From Coniella vitis (Eukaryota > Ascomycota > Sordariomycetes > Diaporthales > Schizoparmaceae), in contig WUJK01000008.1 of assembly GCA_011317545.1 (NCBI GenBank), forward strand, positions 2,418,001-2,482,000: DNA of 64,000 nt. The letters are read 5' to 3'. The notes under the pieces are model-generated. The model did not search any database, was not told the DNA's origin, and saw only the letters and a list, made by a program, of their open reading frames with translations. Position numbers and translations under genes: made by a program. Positions 54,901 through 64,000 of the stretch are shown here, piece by piece. The stretch's first letter is position 1; every line of letters starts with the position of its first letter.

Positions 54901-56024
54901 CAGATACAGTATGTAGTGTGGTTTATATGTATATGTATATGTGCCAACTGCTTCATCCATATGTTTCAAGAAGCGAACAGCGCAGAGGAGGCCTAATTAG
55001 CCCACAACTTGTCCATTGCTGGGTAGTTCCCCCTTTTTGCCCTCTTGGCCACGCAGTCACTGTCCAAGTTTTCGGCAGCACTCACCACGGTTCACTGCCT
55101 CTCTGGGGCATCTTGAGAAAGGAACTAAAGCCTTGCTCGGACTTTCTTTAAGCTGTCACGTTGCATTTCGGCCGCGGTGGTAGCCAACCGCATGTGAAAA
55201 TAGACGAGAACTGCCTTGTTGCCGGTGTCTGTGTTGGGCTATCGGTCAAAGACATCCTTTTTAATATTGGAGGACACCCGCTTGCGAGAGGGACTGCTGC
55301 GCGTTTCAGCACTTGGTCTTTCGTCTAAAGAAGGGAGTCAAAACTGTAAAGCAAAGCTGGGAATCGTGGCCTGCTTTCAGCGGCATAGCTGACATTCCTC
55401 CCAGTTTCGTGTGTTGTATGTAGTAGCCCAAGATGCCCAGTCTCCACGCCTCACTTTCGGTGTATATTGAAGGTGTGGACATGATTGGATTGTTGATCGT
55501 TGGCGGCGCAGCCCTTGGGCACCAAGATCCAATATGAAACGAGAAAGAATGAAGTGAAGGCGAACGGAAAAAAGATTGAAGCACGCATATATCCTTCATC
55601 ATCCACACAAAAACCATCCGCGGACTCTTCTTGACCGTCAAAGACGAAGCTTGGGTGTGGTATTCTTTGCCATTAATCATGTCATCAAAGAGCGTCATTA
55701 CCAATGCTGCAATCCATTAAAGGCTCTCCCGGTGGAAATTAGGGAGAAATTCTCGTAACCCAAACGCCAAGACACACGAGTCCTTCTTTTTCTTTCTTTT
55801 CCCCTTTTGCATACTGTGTAAGCCATCCATCCCAACGCCATATGTGTGTCGCGTAGCCCATACCAGGCATTATTCCGCCAGGGGGTGGGACATGATAGAG
55901 AGAAAGCCCAGTGATATACCAGGCCTCTTGAAGCATATCCAGGAGCCCTCAAAAGGATGTTGAGAGACAAAAGAGAGGAAGGAAACGAAGCAAGAATGGG
56001 GAAGAAGAGCATTCTGCCCCTCTC
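51970..56024. other. Intergenic: GH64 promoter and GH16 3' region
   Basis: About 4 kb. No reading frame was recognised; the longest (53045-53605, minus) is Arg/Cys/His-rich noise. It contains one TACATAGTA motif (53881-53889) and a (CT)n run (54601-54623). The right end should hold the 3' untranslated region of the GH16 gene. Confidence 0.5.
54601..54623. repeat. (CT)n microsatellite
   Basis: A perfect CT run of about 23 bases in intergenic DNA. Confidence 0.9.
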
Positions 56025-57411
56025 TCAACAACCCAGAACCCACCCAACAGTCACAAACGCAGCCATCATCACCGGCCATCCACCCCGACCCATTCCTCCC
56101 TTCCCCATGGCGCCTCCCTTGGGCTTCTCAATCCCGCTGTCCCCCGACACGGTCTGGTTGGCCGTCATGTTCTTCTGCCCGCTAAAGAACCAACCCGCCG
56201 CCGAGCTGTTCCCCTCCGTCACCTCGGGGATGTCGCAGACAGCGCCCGCAGCCTGTTGCTCGGCGGCCCCGCAGCGCGTCGCGAAATCGCGCTGCCGGCT
56301 CTCGCGGCTGCTGTTGAAGTACGCCTTGACGTAGCCCACCTGCAGCACGGCATCCTGCGCCGGCGGGCCGCCCGACCACGCGTCGTTGCCGTTGCTCCAC
56401 TGGTTGATGCTCAGGTGGCCCGCGTGCGTGGGCACGCCGCGGGGGTCGTCCATCTCGGCGAGCAGCGCGCCGCCGGCGTAGAAGAGCACGCGGTCCGCGA
56501 GCCAGTCGATGCGGTACTCGTGGAAGCCGGCGCGCGGGTCAAAGGGCAGGTCGACGACGCGGTACGTGTCGGTGGCGGCGGCGTTGTAGCCCGCTGTGGC
56601 GGCCGCCGACGACTGCAGCACGAGGTTGACGGGGTAGCTTGCGTTGGCGGACGAGAACTCGCGCGAGAGGAATTCCATGTCGATTTCTTGGGTGTTGTTG
56701 TAGTACTGTAGAACCACCCACCCACACATCCATACTGTAAGCAGTGGAAGAGTGGGATGAATCGCAAAGACCAAGAGGAGAGAATGCAAAAAGAAAAACA
56801 AACAGAAACAGGAAAAAAGACAGACAACTCACCCAGAAAAAGGCCGACGCCGTCCCCGACACACCCGTCAACTTGAGACTGGCGCGAAAAGTGCCGTAGA
56901 AGACGTCCAGCCGCGCACTGTCAATCTCACCGCCTTGCACGTCGCCCGACGCCGTCGGCTCCGAAACGACCGTGATTTGCAGTCCTTGCGCCTCGTCGCC
57001 GCCCCCGCCACTGCCCTGCGCATCTCCTCCCTTGGCCCCGTTCTTGGCCGACGACGACGACGATGACGAGGCACCACCACCACCACCAGCAGCAGCAACA
57101 GCAACGTTGGCGACATTCATCATCTCGCCGTAGGACCCGCGCGCAACAGAGGCATCCTCGCTCCAGTTCTGCGCCACCCAGTCCGTGTTGCGCGAGATCG
57201 CACCCGTGATGTTGAAGAAGTTTGTCTCGATGAGGTCCGTGACAATGTACGAGTGCGCACTGGGCGTGGTGTTGGTTGCGGGCGTGGTGAAGCGGTAGCC
57301 GCACTCGCAGTCGGCGAGGACAGGCCGGGGGATGGCGGCGAGGAGCAGCAGGCTGAGGATGGAAGTTAGGAGAAGGCCGAGGGGTTTCTTCTTGGGGGGT
57401 CCCATCGTCAT
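56025..57411 (-). CDS. GH16 family beta-glucanase/transglycosylase, likely GPI-anchored
   Basis: Two exons: 57411-56833 and 56705-56025, giving 419 residues. A signal peptide is clear (hydrophobic LGLLLTSILSLLLLAAI, cleavage near VLA at residue ~33). The GH16 fold is shown by the catalytic motif EIDME (Glu ~200 as nucleophile, Glu ~204 as acid/base), WLADRVLFYAGG and the conserved HLSINQWSNGNDAWSGGPP. Family members cut or re-link beta-1,3/1,4-glucans of the cell wall. The C-terminus ends in a Gly-rich linker and a hydrophobic tail (PVMMAAFVTVGWVLGC), as in GPI-anchored wall proteins. Residues ~106-143 form a Gly/Ser-rich insertion within the first half of the catalytic domain. The intron (56706-56832) is GT-AG. 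The start could equally be the ATG two codons downstream (57405). Confidence 0.88.
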
Positions 57412-60146
57412 CGGACTCGTTCGTGTGGTGAGCAGGCAGGTTTGGCAAAAGGTGTGGAAAGCTGAAAAGGAAAAACAACGACGCGGGTGGGATCGCGAGG
57501 TCGAGCTCGTCGCGGGTTATCGCGAACGTGAAAAGAGGCGGTTGAGGGCCGAAGGTAGGTAGGTACCCAAGTGAAAGGCGCAAAAGCACGACGGAAAAAA
57601 AAAAGAAAAGAAAAAGGATGGCCCCTGTTGTAAAGGACGACGAATAAAAGAGTGAGCCTGAGGGGTTCAGAGACCAGCACCAAGTGACTGACAGATGGAG
57701 TGAATCGACATCAACCAGCAAGCAACGACGGACGCTACGGTGCACAGCAAACTCAACTACATAAAACCTGCAAAATAAAGAACGATAGATAGCCCGAACG
57801 GGTCGTCGGCGCAACGACTGAAAAAAGAAATAACAGATACAATAGATCAAGTGTGTCCAAGTGTGTCACGCGACACCCGCGAACAGCGAAACAGGGCGTA
57901 CGCGAAAAGCAATCCTCCTCGCTCTTGTTGGATGTAGAGGACGTGTGATGTGGGAGAATGCCAATAGCAGGGACTTGTGAGACTGTCCTCGGCCAGGCAG
58001 GGAGCCAATCCAGGAAAGAAATCCAAAGTAGCTTTGGCAACTGGCAATAGCAGGCAATAGCACTTGGATTGTACACCAGTCCACAGAGCAAGACGGCTGC
58101 TCTTCCACGCGCCCAACACGGGGGCTGCCTTCGAGGTAGCACAGGAGGAGAAAAGAAGCTCGCCGCTCTCTGAACGAGCAGGGGAACAGTGCAATCAATC
58201 CAAAGATCATGAACGAGAAGTCACAACTAAAACACTAAACGAATTCCAATAGTACGGCAGAGAGCAGTACCTGAGGACGTCTATCAACACCAAACCATTT
58301 CCCTCCTCCTGCAAGGCAAAGACACTCGATATTTCTCAGCAGAGAGGAAAAGAACAGATCTCAGGGACACCCACAACTGGCCACACAGTGCAAGCATGCG
58401 CGCGGCATGGACAGGAGGGGGTTCTGGGCAAAGTACCATGTACTCCATATGTATGTTTGAGGCGAAAAAGAAAGAAGGAAAAAGCAATGATAAATAGCAA
58501 ATGTTAATTTTTGCTCGGGCATAATATGATTGTAAGACCGTCGTCCCCCCCCCCCCAACCCTTTTGGCTGCCCGCCAATAACTCTTACTTTACTTTACGG
58601 TTGAGGCGTACTATGTACAGGAACCGACTACGAATTTCTGCATGCTAAGTAATATGCTATGCTTGCCTTTATATTTTCGTTGAGTGACACAAGCAAACTG
58701 CTGTGCTGCACAGGTACTACAGCGATACCGAGTACTTTTGAAATGGCATCTTACTCATCCAGCGCTTGACTGGGTGCCAGATTCCTCCACCCACATTCAT
58801 CTTTTATCTAGCTGCCCCAGTAGGCAATAATCGCCCGTCATGCAAAGCCCAACCGCTCATCTCAAGGCGCGCGGTGCGAGTTTTGTGGGGCGAGAGGCTT
58901 GGGGCCCGAACGGCGCATCTTGTGCCTTGTGCCGACAGACTCTGTGAAACTTGGGCTTTCCCGCGTCTAGGCCTGTTTAGGGGGGCTGTCGTATCGGATT
59001 GATCTGGCGCAAGCCATGCCGAAGAGCTTCGTCCTACAATATGCACAGCTCAGTCTTTTGTCTACGTGGTATGGTATCCCAACAATCACCCAATCCCCGA
59101 GTCATAACACAGAGGGCCAGACACACGCCCTCACAAACAGATTCACATGCTTCAGTCTGCTGAAGTGAGATGGAAGAGGGAAGACAGAACGTTGCTTGAA
59201 CGCTAGACCTAAGAGAAGAAAAAACATTCCTGTAAATACCACCCACGATGTTTGCGCTCCCCCATCATTAGAAAAAAGTCTTTTTGTCGCGAACCTTCGT
59301 TATTGCATTAAATCCTTGAGCTTCAAACTCTTGTCAACGCCCGCCACCGCGATCCAGTATGTGCCAGTGTTCCCACATCTAACACACCGACAAGCGGCTG
59401 ATGGAGGGGAGTTATGATCCAGGATGAAGAATGAAATCAAACAGTGACAAACAAAACGACGCATCAGTATCGAACAAGGTATCAGAATAAAGACTGAGAG
59501 AGAAGAGAAAGGAGGAAACGGCATTCCAAAAAAGGAAATAAAGCAGAAAATGAACAATAGACAAACATCAAGACAAGGAGGAGAGAGGAAAAGAAAACAA
59601 ACAAAAAGAGATAAAAACAAGACAACTAAAACCACGAAGGCTTAGTGTAACTGGTAGGGTCGCCGTAGCTAAAAAGGACAAGGAGAAGAAAAAAAAGGAT
59701 CCTAATCCTCTATTGGGACCAGCCAACGAACCGTCCGTGTTGCAGAATTAGGTTGCCCGCCAGAAGCACGCTCCGGCCATCTCGACCTCGACCTTCCGAT
59801 TCCCTCGCAAAGGACAATAAACCAAAAGCATGAAACCGACCGGGCTTTTTTTTCTCTTTGCCAAACCTGCCCTTTTCCCCTAGATATTACCAGGTAACCT
59901 TCGTGCGCATGCCAAAGAAGAAGAAGAAGAATGCAGGTAAAGGAGAAGATAAACAAGGAAACGAGTTAAGGAATCAAGCCGAGAAAGGACAAATTAACCC
60001 GTCGCCCTACGCCTGACAATAAAACAACAAAAAAAAAAAGAGACGAGAAAAAACACCAAAACTAGCGTGGCGGAAGAAAATTAGATTTCAACTCCACACA
60101 AGACGAAAAGCAAGACGAGCGACCGTCAGACAAATTCGTGAGAGAC
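57412..60146. other. Intergenic: GH16 promoter and zinc-finger gene 3' region
   Basis: 2.7 kb without a recognisable gene. It has one TACTATGTA motif (58609-58617, about 1.2 kb upstream of the GH16 start), a C homopolymer near 58544-58557, and A/G-rich tracts at about 59420-59620 and 59920-60060 on the plus strand. Confidence 0.5.
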
Positions 60147-62890
60147 TCAGTATACGCTGTCCGCGTCAGCCCCCTGAGAGGTCATGGAAGGCGTTGAAAC
60201 GTTGGACGACATCTCAATGTCGTCCATGTAGCCACACAACGCCTGAGCATGGTGACGGAAGGATTCGCCCATTAAACGGGTCATTCTGCAGAGATAGATA
60301 GGTTAGTACATAAAGAATGATTTAGTGAGGGAGGAAAAAACACAAGTTCGTGGAAGAGTATGTATGTACTTACCCCCATACAACAACCTCATCAAGCATC
60401 GAGCCCCACAAGCGAGCCACAATGGATCCAAGCTGGGACATGTACTGTTGATCCAGATCCTTTTCGAAAAGCTTCCGGATCTTGTTGTACATGCCCATCT
60501 CTTCCTCAGTAGCTTGTTCTTCGTCATGTTCCAGACGGTAGAGCCAAAGACTGAGGATGATCATGAGATCCATGCCACAAAGGGGGTGCTCAATGCTCCA
60601 ATTGGTCGGAGAGGTGCGGGCGACCCAGCGAACACCTTGTGCCACCGCCGTCTCGATGCAGTTGTAGCACTCTTCAATGACCTTGATCATCTCTGAGGAG
60701 CGCTTGACACGGTCCCGCGCGTTTGACATGGCCGCAGCGACTTCGTACGAGTCATGGTAACGAAGAGCTTCTTGGACAGTCTTAAGGTCGACTTCGAGCC
60801 GAGCTCGGGCGCTGCGGAACATGGCCGTAGCATTGAAAATGAGGGGGTGGCCCTGGTGAGGCGAAATGATGGGGACAGTAGCGCTCTCGGCTTCGCAGAG
60901 GTCGAGGGATTTCTCCCACGTCTCCAGGGCAAGCCTGAGCTTGAACTCTGTCACCACATCCTGCAGAGCCTCAGGGCTGCGCTTGTGGTACCATACCTCG
61001 AGGAATAGAGCGTTGATCATGACACGTGTCGCAAAAGCGCTGTACTTGAGCGCTTCGCCCTGGAATAGCTTCTCGTGAGCTTCCATGAATGTCAAATCCG
61101 TCGTGGTCGCAAGCTGTTCCTGCCAAGCCACTGCGTCGGGAACCTTCATGTTCCAGAGAGCTTCCGTCGAGGGCAGGTGCAGGTCCTCGAATTCGTTGAA
61201 GCCCATGGCCGGCGTGTGGTTGAAGGACAATGTCAGGAGCCCAAAGAAGATGTAGACCGCATAGTATGTGCGTCGGCAACCCTCGTCCTCCACCCATTCG
61301 GCTCGCGTCGGCGAACGGCCCTCGCGGGCTTCTTGTCTCAGCTTCAGTTCATAGCGGTTTCCGGCAACCATGTTCGCCAACAAACTCTTGATCGAGCAAG
61401 CCCACTCCAACCCCTTGGGATCGCCACTCCAGCTTGCAAAGATCATGTTCAACAGAGAACCCTGCATAGCCCACAGCGGACACTTGCGAGAGCTAAAGTT
61501 TTCTTTGTTCTGGAGGAACTGGTTGACAAGGATCTTACTGCCGACATGCTGCATATAGGCCTGCTCTTGGTCAAAGGCATACAGAGCGCCAATGGACAGA
61601 ACCGCCAGAAGTAGAGCTGGCGACACCCTGGTGGGTTCGAACGAGGCTGGGTGCAGAAATGGAAGATGGTGGTGGAACATGCCAAAGTACGTCGAGAGGT
61701 AACGGTTGAGGCAGGCCAGGTTTGGCAGGCGGAAGCCATCAGGAATGGCAGCCTCAATGTCGTTGTTGTGAATAGTCTCGAGGATCATGGCGCGTTCCTC
61801 TTCGTTGTTCACATAAGGTGGTTTGAACCCGGCCGAAGTGTGGTGTGCCTCCCCATGGCTGTGGGTGCTGTGGGAGAGGTATGGCGATTGGGAGGTGGGA
61901 GTACCGGCAGCGGAGGTCTCAAGCGAGTTGGCAAGCGACCGCGAAGACATGGATTCGCTACCGTTGCCTTGACGCGGAGCAAAGACGGGGCTAGGCTGCT
62001 GCTGGAGGCTATTGGCACTGGCAAGGGGGTGCTGGGACATGTAGGCTCCGGGGGCCGATGTGAGTGAAGCGTTCTTGTGGTCACCGTGGTATGAGTCCCA
62101 CTGAGTTGGGAGGCCAATCGATCCGTTCGGATACGTTACGGTCGGGGGATCCATGATGGTGTTGCCATTGTGTGCAAAAGGAACGCCCTGGCCAACGTCC
62201 TCGAAGGACCCGTTGTTGCTCTGAATGACGGCGGTAGCCTTGTGATGCAGGTCGGCGACAAGCATGGCAGCAGTTTCGACATCAAAGCCGCCATCGGTGG
62301 CACTACCAATGTGCTGCTCTAGGGCAGTATCATCGAGGCCGAGGGCAGGCTTGGAAGAGGCAGCAACAGTCTTGGGCTTGGGGCCGCCACGGCGCTTGCC
62401 GTCGCTGTGGAGGGGGATACCTCCATCCTTTGCGTGAACGGTTCGATCGTGTCTGAGAAGCAGGTCGCGGCGAACAAACGTGCTCCTACACTTCATGCAC
62501 TTGAAAGGACGCTCTTTGGTGTCTGTGTATCGACTTGGGCGTCAGCAAGCAGCCACAGGCGAAAATTTTTTGAGCGTGCAGCCATTTTGTGTAACGAAGA
62601 AGGGGAAAAAAAAAGGCCATATAGCTCAATTCAGGAGAAGGTACTGGAAGTCAAAAGAAAAACAACGTGGTGGTAGGCATGCAATGCGTGTGTTTGGAGG
62701 AGGCCAAAAAGAAAAGAAGAATGTACGCACGCGAACGCTCATGTCTGCTTCTGTGCTCGCTCCGGCTAAATGCGCGAGAGCAGTACTGGCACTTGTACTT
62801 TCTCTCTGGTGCGAGTGAGGTCTTTCGCGAGGCCGGCGTTGGGGACGCGGAAGTGGGCACGGGCACAGCAGTGACGGCTGCGCCAGGCAT
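60147..62890 (-). CDS. C2H2 zinc-finger transcription factor with fungal-specific regulatory domain
   Basis: Three exons: 62890-62731, 62522-60374 and 60285-60147, giving 815 residues. Two adjacent C2H2 fingers lie near the N-terminus: finger 1 with Cys34, Cys37, His50 and His54 (CQYCSRAFSRSEHRSRHERSH), and finger 2 with Cys62, Cys65, His78 and His83. Joined by the classic TKERPFKC linker, this is the arrangement of the Adr1/Rsf2/Klf1 type of fungal regulator. Residues ~85-250 are a disordered Ser/Gln/His-rich region. Residues ~260-600 match the fungal transcription factor regulatory domain, with LPFLHPASFEP, LLLAVLSIGALYA and RRTYYAVYIFFGLLTLSFNH. The last exon adds 46 residues ending DADSVY. 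Introns 62523-62730 (208 nt) and 60286-60373 (88 nt) are GT-AG and in phase. The first intron splits the codon for the last His of finger 1. The target genes are unknown. Confidence 0.92.
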
Positions 62891-64000
62891 CGTGGAAGAC
62901 GGTCTGTCGCGGTGGGGTTGAGGTCGAACGAGACTCGCGCAACGGACGACAACGACGGGAGATGCACTTGACGGCGACGGTTGGCAACGGCGGTCGGCAC
63001 TCGGAAAGCGAGACTCTAGACACCCTCACAGCAACGATACTCTCGAATCGCCCTTCTCCTCTCGCTCGCACGCGCTCCCGTGGGATTTAAAGTGTGTCGA
63101 CTTGACTCTGAGGGGCGATGGTGTTCATTTGGGTCGATATACGGGTCATGGACAAGACCGGTGGTTGGGTTTGGGGATAAGATGGCTGCACTGGCCAAAT
63201 CAAAGGACCGAAAAGAAAGAGAGAGAGAAAAGAATATGAAAGACGACCCAGACGTGGTGGGCGTGGACGACGGCGGGACGTTGACGACGATTCGAACCGA
63301 GTCAAGCCAGGTCGGTCGATGCAGCCTGGGTGAGATGCAGAGTGGTTCGCGATGAGGCGGGACTGATGAACGGGAGGAGGAGAAAGAGGGGTTGGGTTCT
63401 GGTTCTTGGTCGCGGCGGGAGTGGCAGAGAAAAAGGGAGGGCGAAATTTGGGCGGCCCTGGGCAGGCCTGGTTCTGGTTGGAGGGGCGAGGGGGTGTTGT
63501 ACATGGTGACTGTGGAGGGGGGAAGAGGCGGCCTCGAAATTGCTTAGCGCACATTGGCAGCGAAATTGCCCTTGGGAGAACGGGTGGTCCAGTGGCCGTA
63601 CAGGGCTGTACAGGCTACCTGGCAGCGGGCGCCAGCGGGTGTGGCAGGCGCAGGTAGCAGCGACCGCAGACCGCGACAGCTCCAATGCTCCATCCCACCT
63701 GCAAGAAGAAGTGGGGTTCATTCCCTCCGACCTTGAAGCTTGCGGAGGGGGGTGTGCGTGGAATGGGCCTGATGCCGCCGTTGCGAAAAGCAGGAAGTAC
63801 TATGTATTGGGCTATAAAGTACAGGGCTACGCTACATAGCCCAGGCCTGCTGCATGCGGCAAGTGCCTAACCTACAACCACCCACCACGTATACCTACCG
63901 ACCTGGGTACTTACTGTCCAAGCCTGTGCCCGCTGCTGCTGCTGTGCATCAGCTGTACCTTGGTACTTTGAGATATTCCCAGGCTTACCTACCCAACTCA
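62891..64000. other. Promoter region of the zinc-finger gene, right edge of window
   Basis: 1.1 kb with no recognisable gene. It should hold the promoter and 5' untranslated region of the C2H2 factor. One TACTATGTA motif lies at 63798-63806. G/A-rich stretches at about 63370-63540 are pyrimidine-rich on the coding (minus) strand, as is common near fungal transcription starts. Confidence 0.55.

Overview
The window is a 64 kb piece of the nuclear genome of a filamentous ascomycete, most likely a Sordariomycete of the order Hypocreales. The reasons are short spliceosomal introns (about 55-210 nt) with CTAAC/CTGAC-like branch sequences and GTAAGT-type donors, long pyrimidine-rich intergenic DNA, many microsatellites, and protein families typical of such fungi. 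No bacterial, plasmid, CRISPR or intact transposon feature is visible. The species cannot be named from the sequence alone.

Layout. (1) 0.4-13.2 kb is a housekeeping block: mitochondrial ribosomal protein uL15m (-), translation initiation factor eIF3c/NIP1 (-), and, divergently transcribed, the spliceosome core protein PRP8 (+). (2) 13.2-34.2 kb is a gene-poor island of about 21 kb whose only convincing gene is a two-repeat Myb/SANT regulator at about 24.6-26.2 kb (+). About 11 kb of non-coding DNA lies upstream of it and about 8 kb downstream. (3) 34.2-42.8 kb holds a ketopantoate reductase (-), a DHA1-type MFS drug transporter (-) and the Rcm1/NSUN5-type rRNA cytosine methyltransferase (-). 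(4) 43.9-47.1 kb holds a six-exon HAK/KUP potassium transporter (-). (5) 49.7-57.4 kb holds two carbohydrate-active proteins, a GH64 beta-1,3-glucanase-like protein with a long C-terminal extension (-) and a GH16 protein with a hydrophobic, GPI-like tail (-). (6) 60.1-62.9 kb holds a C2H2 zinc-finger transcription factor with a fungal-specific regulatory domain (-). Nine of the eleven genes lie on the minus strand; they are independent fungal genes rather than an operon or a biosynthetic cluster. Intron junctions were read by eye and every full gene model closes in frame. The exception is the 5' end of the Myb gene, which is unresolved.

Most interesting signals. (a) The Myb gene has an in-frame TAG directly followed by CAATCA, a perfect match to the known leaky-stop consensus TAG-CAR-YYA. 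After it the same frame stays open for 95 codons of clearly protein-like, glutamine-rich repeats, which suggests a programmed stop-codon readthrough isoform. (b) The 9-mer TACTATGTA (or its reverse complement TACATAGTA) occurs 22 times, always outside coding sequence, where about 0.5 would be expected by chance; 16 of the copies lie in the Myb island. (c) The uL15m gene uses a GC-AG intron. (d) The only PRP8 introns cluster around the codons for its catalytic-core loop region.
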